Of a stretch of DNA of 34,470 nt, positions 7,180-13,726 are shown piece by piece; the first letter of the stretch is position 1, and every line of letters starts with the position of its first letter. Under the pieces are notes generated by a model, which had not been told where the DNA came from, searched no databases, and saw nothing but the letters and a program-made list of their open reading frames with translations. The stretch is taken from contig NZ_NVPT01000037.1 of NCBI RefSeq assembly GCF_002802985.1, forward strand, positions 1-34,470, in the 5' to 3' direction. The stretch is from Geodermatophilus chilensis (GTDB lineage Bacteria; Actinomycetota; Actinomycetes; Mycobacteriales; Geodermatophilaceae). The translations under genes and the position numbers were made by a program.

Positions 7180-7848
7180 TCAGCTGCCCGACTGGCTCTG
7201 CACCGTCTGACGGGACTGCTGGGCCTGGCCCTGGACGTCCTGCGCGGCGGACTGGCCCTCCTGCTTGACGGTCTGGGTGGCGTCCTGCGCGGTGGACTTG
7301 ACCTCCTGGACCGCCTGCTGGGCGGCGGGCTGGAGCTCCTCGCGGATCTCCTGCGCGGCCTCCTTCGCCGGCTGCAGCAGCGTGTCCTTGTGCTCGCGCA
7401 CCGCGGACTCGGCCTGCTGGGCCAGCTGGCGCTCCCGCTCCGAGGCCGGCAGCAGGCTGGAGACCAGCCAGCCGACACCGAAGGCGATGAGGCCCGCGGC
7501 CAGCGGGTTGCCCTGGGCCTGCCGGACGAGGGTGTCCGGGGCCTGCTGCACCGCGTGCGCGGCCTGCTGCGCGGCACCCTGCACGGACTCGGCGGCGTCG
7601 TGCGCCCGGTCCTGCACCGTGCCGGCGGGGTTCTGCGTGCGGTACTGGGCCGTGGCCCGGGTGTCGTGGGCGCTGCCCATGACCCGGTCCTTGACGCGGG
7701 AGACGCGGCCCTTGGCCGCGCTGACCCGGCGGTCCATCACGCGGGAGGGGTTCACCTTCTCGTTGAGGGCGTCGACGTCGTAGCTCAGCTCGCGCTGGGT
7801 CTGCTCGATCTGCCGACGGATGGCCTCGGGGTCGTTGCTCGTGGTCAT
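7180..7848 (-). CDS. DUF3618-type membrane-associated protein
   Basis: 222 residues. The N-terminus DPEAIRRQIEQTQRELSYDVDALNEKVNPSRVM is the DUF3618 signature, a helical motif common in actinobacteria. The middle and C-terminal parts are Ala/Gln-rich amphipathic repeats (AQQAAHAVQQ, SAAQDVQGQAQQSRQ) likely forming coiled coil. One hydrophobic segment (about 112-130, NPLAAGLIAFGVGWLVSSLL) is a probable membrane anchor. ATG at 7848 with GGAG 8 bases upstream. Third gene of a three-gene operon; DUF3618, holin-X and Ala/Gln-rich proteins are often neighbours and are suspected to act in envelope or osmotic stress. No biochemical function is known to me. The C-terminal repeats resemble LEA-like or YtxH-type stress proteins. 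Confidence 0.85.
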   Translation of the reverse strand: MTTSNDPEAIRRQIEQTQRELSYDVDALNEKVNPSRVMDRRVSAAKGRVSRVKDRVMGSAHDTRATAQYRTQNPAGTVQDRAHDAAESVQGAAQQAAHAVQQAPDTLVRQAQGNPLAAGLIAFGVGWLVSSLLPASERERQLAQQAESAVREHKDTLLQPAKEAAQEIREELQPAAQQAVQEVKSTAQDATQTVKQEGQSAAQDVQGQAQQSRQTVQSQSGS

Positions 7849-7887
7849 GTCACGTACTCCATGTCTGAGGGGGCCGGGGGCCGCGGG

Positions 7888-8436
7888 TCAGTTGGGCTTC
7901 AGAGCGCTGGGGACGTCGGACAGCGTGTCCACCGTGCGCTCGGGCTTGGGGTTCACCTGCTGCAGCTTCTTCTTGCCCATGGAGAAGGCGACTGCGCCGA
8001 TGACGCCCCAGAGGATGGCGACGATGAGCGCGGCCAGACCGGCGTCCATCACGTTCTCCAGTGCCCACCACAGGGCGTGGGAGAGGAAGAGCACCGTCAG
8101 GAACCCGGCGAGCCCGGCGGCGGCCATCATGCCCGCGCCCTTGCCCGCCTTCTTGGCCTCGGCCTGGACCTCGGCCTTGGCCAGGGCCACCTCCTGCCGC
8201 ATCAGCGTGGAGAGGTCCTTGGCCAGCTCGCCGAACAGCTGCCCGACCGAGGTGCCCTCGACGTCGGGCCGGCCCTCGGTGCTCGTCGGCGTGCCCACGT
8301 TGCCGCTGTGGGCGCCGTACGCCTCGTCGGGCGAGACCGCGTAGTTGCCCTGGCCGTACGGGTCCTGGGTGCCCTGCGCGTACGGGTCCTGGCCCGAAGA
8401 ACCGACCGGCGTCGCGCCGGAGTAGGGAGAGCTCAT
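7888..8436 (-). CDS. Phage-holin-like (Holin-X, PF07332) membrane protein
   Basis: 182 residues. A Gly/Ser/Tyr/Gln-rich disordered N-terminus (about 1-60) contains repeated DPY(A/G)QG. The conserved region SVGQLFGELAKDLSTLMRQEVALAKAEVQAEAKKAGKGAG (about 63-102) precedes two membrane helices (about 103-125 and 130-150), ending with a basic tail. This is the actinobacterial superfamily-III holin-like/Holin-X architecture, which despite its name is chromosomal and usually unrelated to phage lysis. ATG at 8436, three bases after the stop of the upstream gene, indicating an operon and probable coupling. Likely role: inner-membrane envelope or stress protein, by context only. Confidence 0.85.
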   Translation of the reverse strand: MSSPYSGATPVGSSGQDPYAQGTQDPYGQGNYAVSPDEAYGAHSGNVGTPTSTEGRPDVEGTSVGQLFGELAKDLSTLMRQEVALAKAEVQAEAKKAGKGAGMMAAAGLAGFLTVLFLSHALWWALENVMDAGLAALIVAILWGVIGAVAFSMGKKKLQQVNPKPERTVDTLSDVPSALKPN

Positions 8437-8439
8437 GGG

Positions 8440-9267
8440 TCAGACCCCCTGACCGGGACGGCGGGTCGGGTCGTCCCAGCCGGCCGGGGTGGTCGGCGGG
8501 ACGGCGGCGCCCGCGGGCGGGACGGTGCCGTACGGCGGCGGGACCGGCGTGCCGGTGGTCGCCGTGCCGGTGGTGCTCTCGTAGGACGTCGTCTCGGTGT
8601 AGCCGGAGTAGGCCGGCGCCGGGTCGACGTAGTTGGTCTGCGTGTAGCTGGTGCGGTACTGCTGCGTTCCGCTGCTCGACGAGCCGTCGCTGTGCGCGGC
8701 CTTCACGCCGCTGGTGAGGCGGCCGGCGAGGACACCGGCGAGCGCGGCGCCGAGCAGGAAGGTGCCCGGCTTGCGGCGGGCGAAGGCGCGGACGTCCTCG
8801 AGCAGGTCGGCCGGCTCGCGGTTCTGCAGCCGGTCGGCGAACTGCTCGACGTAGCCCGAGGCCTGCTGCAGCAGGTCACGCGCGGGGCCGGGGGCGCCCT
8901 GGCTGCTGCCGTCGGCCAGGCCGCGCAGCTCCTGGGCCAGCGAGGACAGGCCGGAGGCGGCCTTCTGCTGCTGGGCCACGGTCTGCTGGCGCAGCTGCTG
9001 ACGGCCCTGGTGCAGCAGGTCCTGCGCCTGCCGCTGGGTCTCGTGCGCGACCTCCTTGGCCTGGTCGGCGGCGGTCGAGGCGACCTGGCTGCCGGCCTGG
9101 GCGGCGGTCTGGCCCACGTTGCGGGCCTCGTCCTTGGCCACGTCGCTGGTGGACGTGGTGCCGGTGGACGTGGTGCCGGTCGTCGTCGTGGTGGTGGTCG
9201 CCCCGCTGGTCGCGCCCGAGCCAGAAGAGGGCGGCGGCGGGAACGGGGTGTCGATGGAGTGAGTCAT
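8440..9267 (-). CDS. Ala/Gln-rich coiled-coil membrane protein, first gene of envelope operon
   Basis: 275 residues. The low-complexity start (about 1-42) includes a run of seven Thr. A long Ala/Gln/Glu helical region (about 44-105, EAKDEARNVGQTAAQ-like heptads) follows, then a conserved stretch LAQELRGLADGS...ARDLLQQASGYVEQFADRLQNREPADLLEDVRAFARRKPGTFLLGAALAGVLAGRLT, whose end (about 168-186) is one membrane helix. The tail is Tyr/Thr/Pro-rich. The layout is typical of YtxH-like or uncharacterised actinobacterial envelope proteins. ATG at 9267 with a strong GAGGAGG site. It precedes the holin-X and DUF3618 genes with almost no gap. A SigB-like promoter lies 38-62 bases upstream, suggesting general stress control. 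Confidence 0.8.
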   Translation of the reverse strand: MTHSIDTPFPPPPSSGSGATSGATTTTTTTGTTSTGTTSTSDVAKDEARNVGQTAAQAGSQVASTAADQAKEVAHETQRQAQDLLHQGRQQLRQQTVAQQQKAASGLSSLAQELRGLADGSSQGAPGPARDLLQQASGYVEQFADRLQNREPADLLEDVRAFARRKPGTFLLGAALAGVLAGRLTSGVKAAHSDGSSSSGTQQYRTSYTQTNYVDPAPAYSGYTETTSYESTTGTATTGTPVPPPYGTVPPAGAAVPPTTPAGWDDPTRRPGQGV

Positions 9268-9304
9268 CGTTCCTCCTCGGCAGAAGTCATGGTCAGCCGA
9301 GGCG

Positions 9305-9329
9305 ATACCCGTCAAACGATCACCCACAC
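9305..9329 (-). promoter_or_regulatory. SigB-type promoter candidate for the envelope operon
   Basis: On the minus strand: GTGT, 15 bases, GGGTAT, ending 37 bases before the ATG at 9267. The known stress sigma factor consensus (SigB/SigF group in actinobacteria and Bacillus) is GTTT, 12-16 bases, GGGTAT, so the -10 is perfect and the -35 has one mismatch. Confidence 0.55.
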
Positions 9330-9375
9330 ATGGCGTGTCGACGACCGTCGCACTGCCGTGTGCGGGTACGACGGG

Positions 9376-9399
9376 GCACCCGGGCGCGGGCCCGGGTGC
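9376..9399. other. 10-bp GC hairpin in divergent intergenic region
   Basis: Perfect arms GCACCCGGGC and GCCCGGGTGC with a 4-base loop, located between two divergent promoters. Its place is odd for a terminator; it may be regulatory, or may only separate the two transcription units. Confidence 0.4.
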
Positions 9400-9497
9400 G
9401 GAGGAGGAACGGGCTCCCGGGTTACCCGGCCGGGTGAAGGTGTAACCCCCGGTGCCCCCGTGCCGCGGCACGCGGCCCCCTGAGCTGTAGTGCGGAC

Positions 9498-9516
9498 TAA
9501 GGTGAGCCTTGCCTAT
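9498..9516 (+). promoter_or_regulatory. Iron box (IdeR/DmdR/DtxR-type operator)
   Basis: TAAGGTGAGCCTTGCCTAT matches 13 of 19 positions of the IdeR consensus TTAGGTTAGGCTAACCTAA. On the other strand it reads ATAGGCAAGGCTCACCTTA, a familiar actinobacterial iron-box variant. It lies 27 bases upstream of the ATG at 9544, so iron-replete repression of the siderophore-interacting protein is expected. Confidence 0.8.
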
Positions 9517-9543
9517 CTGAGTCCGATCCGAGGGAGCCCCGCC

Positions 9544-10389
9544 ATGGCCGACAAGGCCCCGCGTCGACCGCGCACGCCCCGGCTGGTCACCGTGCTGCGG
9601 ACCTCCCGCCCGACGCCCCACCTGGTCCGCGTGGTGCTCGGCGGCGAGGGCCTCGCCGGGTTCGCGCCCGAGCACACCGACGCCTACGTCAAGCTGGTGC
9701 TCCCGCCGGCCGGTGCCCCCTACGCCGCGCCGTTCGACATGGACGCCGTGCAGCGCGAGCACCCGCGCGAGCTGTGGCCGTGCCTGCGCACCTACACCGT
9801 GCGCGCGTGGGACCCGGCCGCCGGTGAGCTCGTCCTCGACGTCGTCGTCCACGGCGACGAGGGGCTGGCCGGCCCCTGGGCGGTGGCCGCCCGGCCGGGC
9901 GACCGGGTGCAGCTGCTGGGTCCGGGGGGTGCCTACGCGCCCAGCGGGGACGTCGACTGGCACCTGCTGGCCGGCGACGAGACCGCGTTGCCGGCGATCG
10001 CCGCCTCGCTCGAGCGGCTGCCCGCGGGGGCCGCGGCGCGGGTGTTCGTCGAGGTCGCCGACGCCGCCGAGGAGCAGCCGCTGCCGCTGCCCGTCGGTGT
10101 GGAGCTGACCTGGGTGCACCGCGCCGGGCTGCCGGGCGAGGCGCTCGTCGCCGCCGTCCGCGGGGCCGCGCTGCCGGCCGGTTCGGTGCACGCGTTCGTG
10201 CACGGCGAGGCCGGGTTCGTGCGCGAGCTGCGCCGCTTCCTGCGGGTGGAGCACGCGGTGCCCCGCGAGCGGCTCTCGGCGTCGGGGTACTGGCGCCTGG
10301 GCCGCACCGACGAGGGCTGGCGGGCCGAGAAGGCCGAGTGGAACGCCGCGGTGGAGGCCGACGAGCAGGCCGTCCCGCGCGTCGCCTAG
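9544..10389 (+). CDS. Siderophore-interacting FAD-binding protein (ferric-siderophore reductase)
   Basis: 281 residues, cytoplasmic. N-terminal FAD-binding beta-barrel (about 10-125) with the flavin-binding LRTYTVRAWDPAAGELVLDVVVHG region and GPWA; C-terminal NAD(P)H-binding domain (about 130-270) with LLAGDETALPAIAASLE and HAFVHGEAGFVRELRRFL, ending in SGYWRLGRTDEGWRAEK. These are hallmarks of the SIP/ViuB family, which reduces ferric siderophores to release iron. ATG at 9544 is chosen for the GAGGGAG site upstream and because the iron box would otherwise lie inside the coding frame (open from 9490). The gene stands alone, with no siderophore biosynthesis or uptake genes beside it. Regulated by iron through the box at 9498-9516. 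Confidence 0.93.
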   Translation: MADKAPRRPRTPRLVTVLRTSRPTPHLVRVVLGGEGLAGFAPEHTDAYVKLVLPPAGAPYAAPFDMDAVQREHPRELWPCLRTYTVRAWDPAAGELVLDVVVHGDEGLAGPWAVAARPGDRVQLLGPGGAYAPSGDVDWHLLAGDETALPAIAASLERLPAGAAARVFVEVADAAEEQPLPLPVGVELTWVHRAGLPGEALVAAVRGAALPAGSVHAFVHGEAGFVRELRRFLRVEHAVPRERLSASGYWRLGRTDEGWRAEKAEWNAAVEADEQAVPRVA

Positions 10390-10400
10390 GGCGAGCCTCC

Positions 10401-10451
10401 GGCCCCCGTGCAGGGTCCCACCGCGAGCGGTGGGGGCAAGGGGGTCCTTCA
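10401..10451 (-). repeat. Stop-anchored palindromic element, copy B
   Basis: Minus strand: begins at the TGA of the crotonase gene. Outer arm GGACCCCCTTGC faces GCACGGGGGCC (two mismatches) and the inner arms are CCCACC/GGTGGG. It lies between convergent genes and so may terminate both transcripts. Confidence 0.7.
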
Positions 10452-11222
10452 CCACGGGAACCGCGGCGGACGGCGGTCCGCGAAGGCGGCGACGCCCTCC
10501 GCCAGCTCGCCGGCGGCGATCGTCTCCCGGTACCAGCGGCCGGCCTCGGCCTGCGCGTCCCGCCCGGCGCCGAGCGCGGCCACGACCTCCTTGGTCGCCC
10601 GCTGGGACAGCGCCGAGCGCGCGGCGAGCACGTCGGCCAGGCGGTGCACGTCGTCCACCAGGTCGTCGGCGTCCACCAGCCGGTCGACCAACCCGGCGCG
10701 CAGGGCGGTCGGGGCGTCGACCAGCTCCCCGCTGAAGAGCAGGTACTTCGTCATCCCGGGGCCGACGAGGTCCAGCAGCGCCTTGGTCGACTCGGGCGTG
10801 TAGACGATGCCGACCTTCGCCGGCGTCACCCCGAACACGCCGGTGGGGTCGGTGACCCGCAGGTCGCAGCAGGTGGCCAGTTCCACGCCGCCGCCGATGC
10901 AGTGCCCACGGACCATCGCGATCGTCGGCTTCGGGAAGTCGCGCAGCGCGGCCTGCGCGGCCAGGTTGTCCCGGCGCAGCGCGGCCATCGGGTCCTGGGG
11001 GTCGGGGCCGCCGAGCAGGTCGGCGATGTCGGCGCCGGCGCAGAAGCTCGCGCCCGCGCCGGTCACCACGAGCACCCGGACGGACGGGTCGCCGGCCGGG
11101 CCGGCGAGCACCTCGGGCAGTGCCGCCCACATCGCGTGGGTCATGGAGTTCCGCTTGGCGGGCCGGTCGATGGTGAGGACGGCGATCGCGCCGTCGGTGT
11201 CCACGCGCAGCGAGTCGCTCAT
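10449..11222 (-). CDS. Enoyl-CoA hydratase/isomerase-family (crotonase) protein
   Basis: 257 residues, the usual crotonase length. Oxyanion-hole segments are visible: GASFCAGADIADL (57-69) and GHCIGGGVELATCCDLRV (107-123), the latter containing E114, equivalent to catalytic Glu144 of rat enoyl-CoA hydratase. The second catalytic Glu (rat Glu164, in FGQPE) is absent: the matching segment reads FGVTPAKVG. It is therefore more likely an isomerase, hydrolase or other crotonase than a true hydratase. ATG at 11222 follows the stop of the zinc peptidase gene by one base, so both are on one transcript. It ends in palindromic element copy B. Substrate unknown. Confidence 0.88.
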   Translation of the reverse strand: MSDSLRVDTDGAIAVLTIDRPAKRNSMTHAMWAALPEVLAGPAGDPSVRVLVVTGAGASFCAGADIADLLGGPDPQDPMAALRRDNLAAQAALRDFPKPTIAMVRGHCIGGGVELATCCDLRVTDPTGVFGVTPAKVGIVYTPESTKALLDLVGPGMTKYLLFSGELVDAPTALRAGLVDRLVDADDLVDDVHRLADVLAARSALSQRATKEVVAALGAGRDAQAEAGRWYRETIAAGELAEGVAAFADRRPPRFPW

Positions 11223-11223
11223 C

Positions 11224-12144
11224 TCAGCCCAGGTCGTCGGTGGCGAAGGTGTCGCACTGCGCCGGGTCGCCGGTCTCGTAGCCGGTCGTGAACCAGCGCT
11301 GCCGCTGCTCGGAGGAGCCGTGCGTGAACGCGTCCTGGTCGATGGTGCCGCCGCCGAGGTTCTGCTGGATGAAGTCGTCGCCGATGCGGGCCGCGGCGTC
11401 CAGCGCCCGGTCGATGTCGTCCTGGGTGATCTCGGCGATCAGTGGCTGGCCGGACTCGTCCGGGACGGTCTCGGCGTGGTTGGCCCACGTGCCGGCGAAG
11501 CAGTCGGCCTGCAGCTCCAGGCGCACGGTGCCGCTGGTGGGGCCGGTCTCGCCCGGCGTGACCTGCTGGTTGATCCCGAGCACGTTCTGCACGTGGTGGC
11601 CGTACTCGTGGGCGATCACGTACGCGTTGACGAACAGCCCGCCCTCCGCGCCGAACTGCTGCTGCAGCGTGTCGAAGAACGACAGGTCGATGTAGACCAG
11701 CTGGTCGGCCGGGCAGTAGAAGGGCCCCGAGCCGCTGGTCGCCCCGCCGCAGGAGGTCTGCACCGAGCCGTTGAAGAAGACGGTGTCGGTCGGCTGGTAG
11801 TCCGCGCCGAGCACACCGGACCAGTAGTCCTGGATCGACTCGATGTCGGCCACGACGGCGCAGTCGACCGACTCGTTGGCGTCGGCGCCGGTCCGGCACT
11901 GCTGCTCGAGCTGGGTGTTGTCGGCGGTCTGCCCCTGCCCGAGGCCGCTGAGCTGGCCCAGCGCCGCGCCGGTCCCGCCGTCGCCACCGCCGCCGAGCAG
12001 CTGGAACAGCACGAGGACGACGACGCCGACCACGCCCAGCCCGCCGCCGCCGACCGCGAGGCCCCGCCCGCCGCCGAGGCCTCCGCCACCCCGGCGGTCC
12101 TGCACGCCCGACGGATCGAGGTCCGCTCCCTCGCTGTACCTCAT
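11224..12144 (-). CDS. YpfJ/KPN_02809-family neutral zinc metallopeptidase
   Basis: 306 residues. A Gly-rich cytoplasmic segment (about 15-38) precedes one membrane helix (about 36-50, GLGVVGVVVLVLFQLL), then an extracytoplasmic domain. The zinc site is intact: H179-E180-Y-G-H183 in AYVIAHEYGHHVQ, with the likely third ligand E210 in LELQADCFAG, as in PF04228. Six or so cysteines in the outer part suggest disulphides. Length and order match the family. ATG at 12144 is preceded by GGGAGGG. It lies 76 bases after the FNT channel gene and one base before the crotonase. The family has metallopeptidase motifs but physiological substrates are poorly known. Confidence 0.9.
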   Translation of the reverse strand: MRYSEGADLDPSGVQDRRGGGGLGGGRGLAVGGGGLGVVGVVVLVLFQLLGGGGDGGTGAALGQLSGLGQGQTADNTQLEQQCRTGADANESVDCAVVADIESIQDYWSGVLGADYQPTDTVFFNGSVQTSCGGATSGSGPFYCPADQLVYIDLSFFDTLQQQFGAEGGLFVNAYVIAHEYGHHVQNVLGINQQVTPGETGPTSGTVRLELQADCFAGTWANHAETVPDESGQPLIAEITQDDIDRALDAAARIGDDFIQQNLGGGTIDQDAFTHGSSEQRQRWFTTGYETGDPAQCDTFATDDLG

Positions 12145-12220
12145 GGCTGGGCACCCTCCCGGTCGTGTGGCACGCCGAGACGGTGCCATCCGCAGCGGCG
12201 GTGCCCTCGGTGGGGCGGGG

Positions 12221-13078
12221 TCATGCGCGCTCGGCGGCCTCCCCGCCGACCGGCGTCCGGCTGGGCTGCTCGGCGGGCTCGTCGCGCAGGAACAGGTACC
12301 AGTAGGACGTCGCGACGAAGACCACCGCGCCGACGAGGTTGCCCACGCCCGCCAGCAGCCAGTTGAGGACGACGTCCCCCCAGCCGAGGTCCGGGACGCC
12401 GGCGAAGATCGAGGCCGGGAGGAAGAACATGTTGGCCACGACGTGGTCGAAGCCCATCGCGACGAAGGCCATCACCGGCAGGAAGATCGCGAGGACCTTG
12501 CCGGAGACCGTGGTCGCGGCCAGCGACATCCACACCGCCAGGCAGACCAGCCAGTTGCAGCCGACGCCGCGCAGGAAGACCTGCCACGGGGTCTCGTGCA
12601 GGGCCTTGGCCTCGGCGATCGCGGCCAGCCGGTCGTGGGTGAGCCCGGCGCTGCCGGAGGCCCCGGGCGCGCCGATCACCCCGGTGGAGACCGCGAAGAA
12701 GTACGCCACGAAGACCGCACCGACCAGGTTGCCCAGCAGCACCAGCGTGAGGTTCTTGGCGACGTCCCCCATGCCGAGCCGGCCCTGCATCGCGCCGAGC
12801 GGGACCAGCAGCATGTTCCCGGTGGCGAGGTCGGATCCCGCGACCAGCACCAGGACGAGCCCCAGGGTGAAGGCGGCGCCCATGAAGAGGGTGGGCAGCG
12901 TGCCCCAGGTGGCCGGGTCCAGGCCCGAGGAGACGGTGATCGCCACCAGGGCGCCGAAGGCGATGTAGGCCCCGCCGAGGAAGGCGCTGACCAGGACGCG
13001 GTCCCACGTCCGGTGGATCTTCTTGGCCCCGGTCTCACTGGCCACCTGGGCCATCTCGGGTGGCTGCCGGTCGGACAC
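12221..13078 (-). CDS. Formate/nitrite transporter (FNT) family channel
   Basis: 285 residues with six membrane helices (first about 28-50, last about 248-268). Family marks: GAYIAFGALVAIT in helix 1; GSDLATGNMLLVPLGAM; the NLVGAVFVAYFFA helix; CNWLVCLAVWMS; and the FDHVVANMFFLP motif, whose His corresponds to the central pore histidine of FocA/NirC. GTG at 13078 is used, with GGAGG five bases upstream; the frame is open further up but with poor coding look. Expected role: pentameric inner-membrane channel for formate, nitrite, acetate or hydrosulfide. The substrate cannot be told here and no formate or nitrite enzymes lie nearby. It diverges from the YgiB-like gene. Confidence 0.93.
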   Translation of the reverse strand: MSDRQPPEMAQVASETGAKKIHRTWDRVLVSAFLGGAYIAFGALVAITVSSGLDPATWGTLPTLFMGAAFTLGLVLVLVAGSDLATGNMLLVPLGAMQGRLGMGDVAKNLTLVLLGNLVGAVFVAYFFAVSTGVIGAPGASGSAGLTHDRLAAIAEAKALHETPWQVFLRGVGCNWLVCLAVWMSLAATTVSGKVLAIFLPVMAFVAMGFDHVVANMFFLPASIFAGVPDLGWGDVVLNWLLAGVGNLVGAVVFVATSYWYLFLRDEPAEQPSRTPVGGEAAERA

Positions 13079-13220
13079 CGTCACCTCCACAGGGACGCGC
13101 GGACTCTGGCGAGTGGACCGTACGACTCCGATCCGGATCCGGCACTCGGGTGCGACGCCGGACACCGGCCGACCGCGGCGATCTAGGGTCGGCGGACACA
13201 CCTCGACACCGGGAGAGCAC

Positions 13221-13628
13221 ATGGCGGTCTCGAACCGCGTCCGCGGCGCCCTGACGACGACGGTGCTGGCGACCGCGGCCACCGGCTTCCTCGCCTCCTG
13301 CGGCACGGACGAGGAGCAGCAGGAGCAGGTCGCCTACTGCACGAACGAGGACGGCGAGATCGTCGACGACGACTTCTGCGACGACGACTACGCCGGCGGC
13401 GGCCTGTTCTTCCTCTACCTGGGCGGCTTCCGGCCCGGGCTCCCGGTCGGCACCGTGCTGCCCAGCGGCGGCACCCGGATCGACCCGCGCAACACCGCGG
13501 ACCGGCAGCGCGCCGGCCTGCCCCCGACCGGCCGGGTCGCCGGGGGCACCCGGGTCAGCGGCGGCATCGGCTCCGGGGTGGGCGGCGGCGACTCCGGCAG
13601 CCGCTCCGGTGTCGGCGCGGGCAGCTGA
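13221..13628 (+). CDS. Putative lipoprotein, YgiB-like by position and layout
   Basis: 135 residues. Signal peptide (MAVSNRVRGALTTTVLATAATGF) with lipobox LASC; the mature protein begins CGTDEEQQ. A short acidic, Cys-containing stretch (YCTNEDGEIVDDDFCDDDY) is followed by a Gly/Phe-rich hydrophobic patch (GGGLFFLYLGGF) and a Gly/Ser/Arg-rich tail (GTRVSGGIGSGVGGG). This order (lipobox, cysteines, glycine-rich hydrophobic patch, basic Gly/Ser tail) recalls E. coli YgiB (DUF1190). The next gene is a YgiC/GspS-like enzyme, exactly as in E. coli ygiB-ygiC. Direct sequence identity is weak, so homology is only suggested. ATG at 13221 with GGGAG upstream; a -10-like TAGGGT lies about 30 bases before the start. 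Confidence 0.7.
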   Translation: MAVSNRVRGALTTTVLATAATGFLASCGTDEEQQEQVAYCTNEDGEIVDDDFCDDDYAGGGLFFLYLGGFRPGLPVGTVLPSGGTRIDPRNTADRQRAGLPPTGRVAGGTRVSGGIGSGVGGGDSGSRSGVGAGS

Positions 13629-13641
13629 CCCCCGGCCGTCC

Positions 13642-13704
13642 CCGCGAGATCGGCGGTCTCGTGGAGATCGGCGGCTGATGACCACGAGACCGCCGATCTC
13701 GCGG
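13642..13704. repeat. 23-bp perfect inverted repeat
   Basis: Arms 13642-13664 and 13682-13704 are exact reverse complements (left arm begins CCGCGAGATCGGCGG), separated by 17 bases that themselves repeat GAGATCGGCGG. It sits between the YgiB-like and YgiC-like genes. It could attenuate readthrough between them or be a dispersed chromosomal repeat. Confidence 0.85.
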
Positions 13705-13726
13705 CGGGGACCGGAGGGGTGACAGC

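Noticed and set aside
7888-8436. Prophage signal from the holin-like gene
   Set aside because: Holin-X proteins are common chromosomal proteins in actinobacteria; no phage genes surround it.
6565-9483. 972-residue plus-strand open frame
   Set aside because: It runs opposite to four or more well-supported genes; its Gly/Arg/Val/Leu-repeat sequence is the GC-bias shadow of the minus strand.
8440-11130. 896-residue minus-strand open frame
   Set aside because: Only its last 275 codons (from 9267) are coding; the rest overlaps the siderophore-interacting and crotonase genes in other frames.
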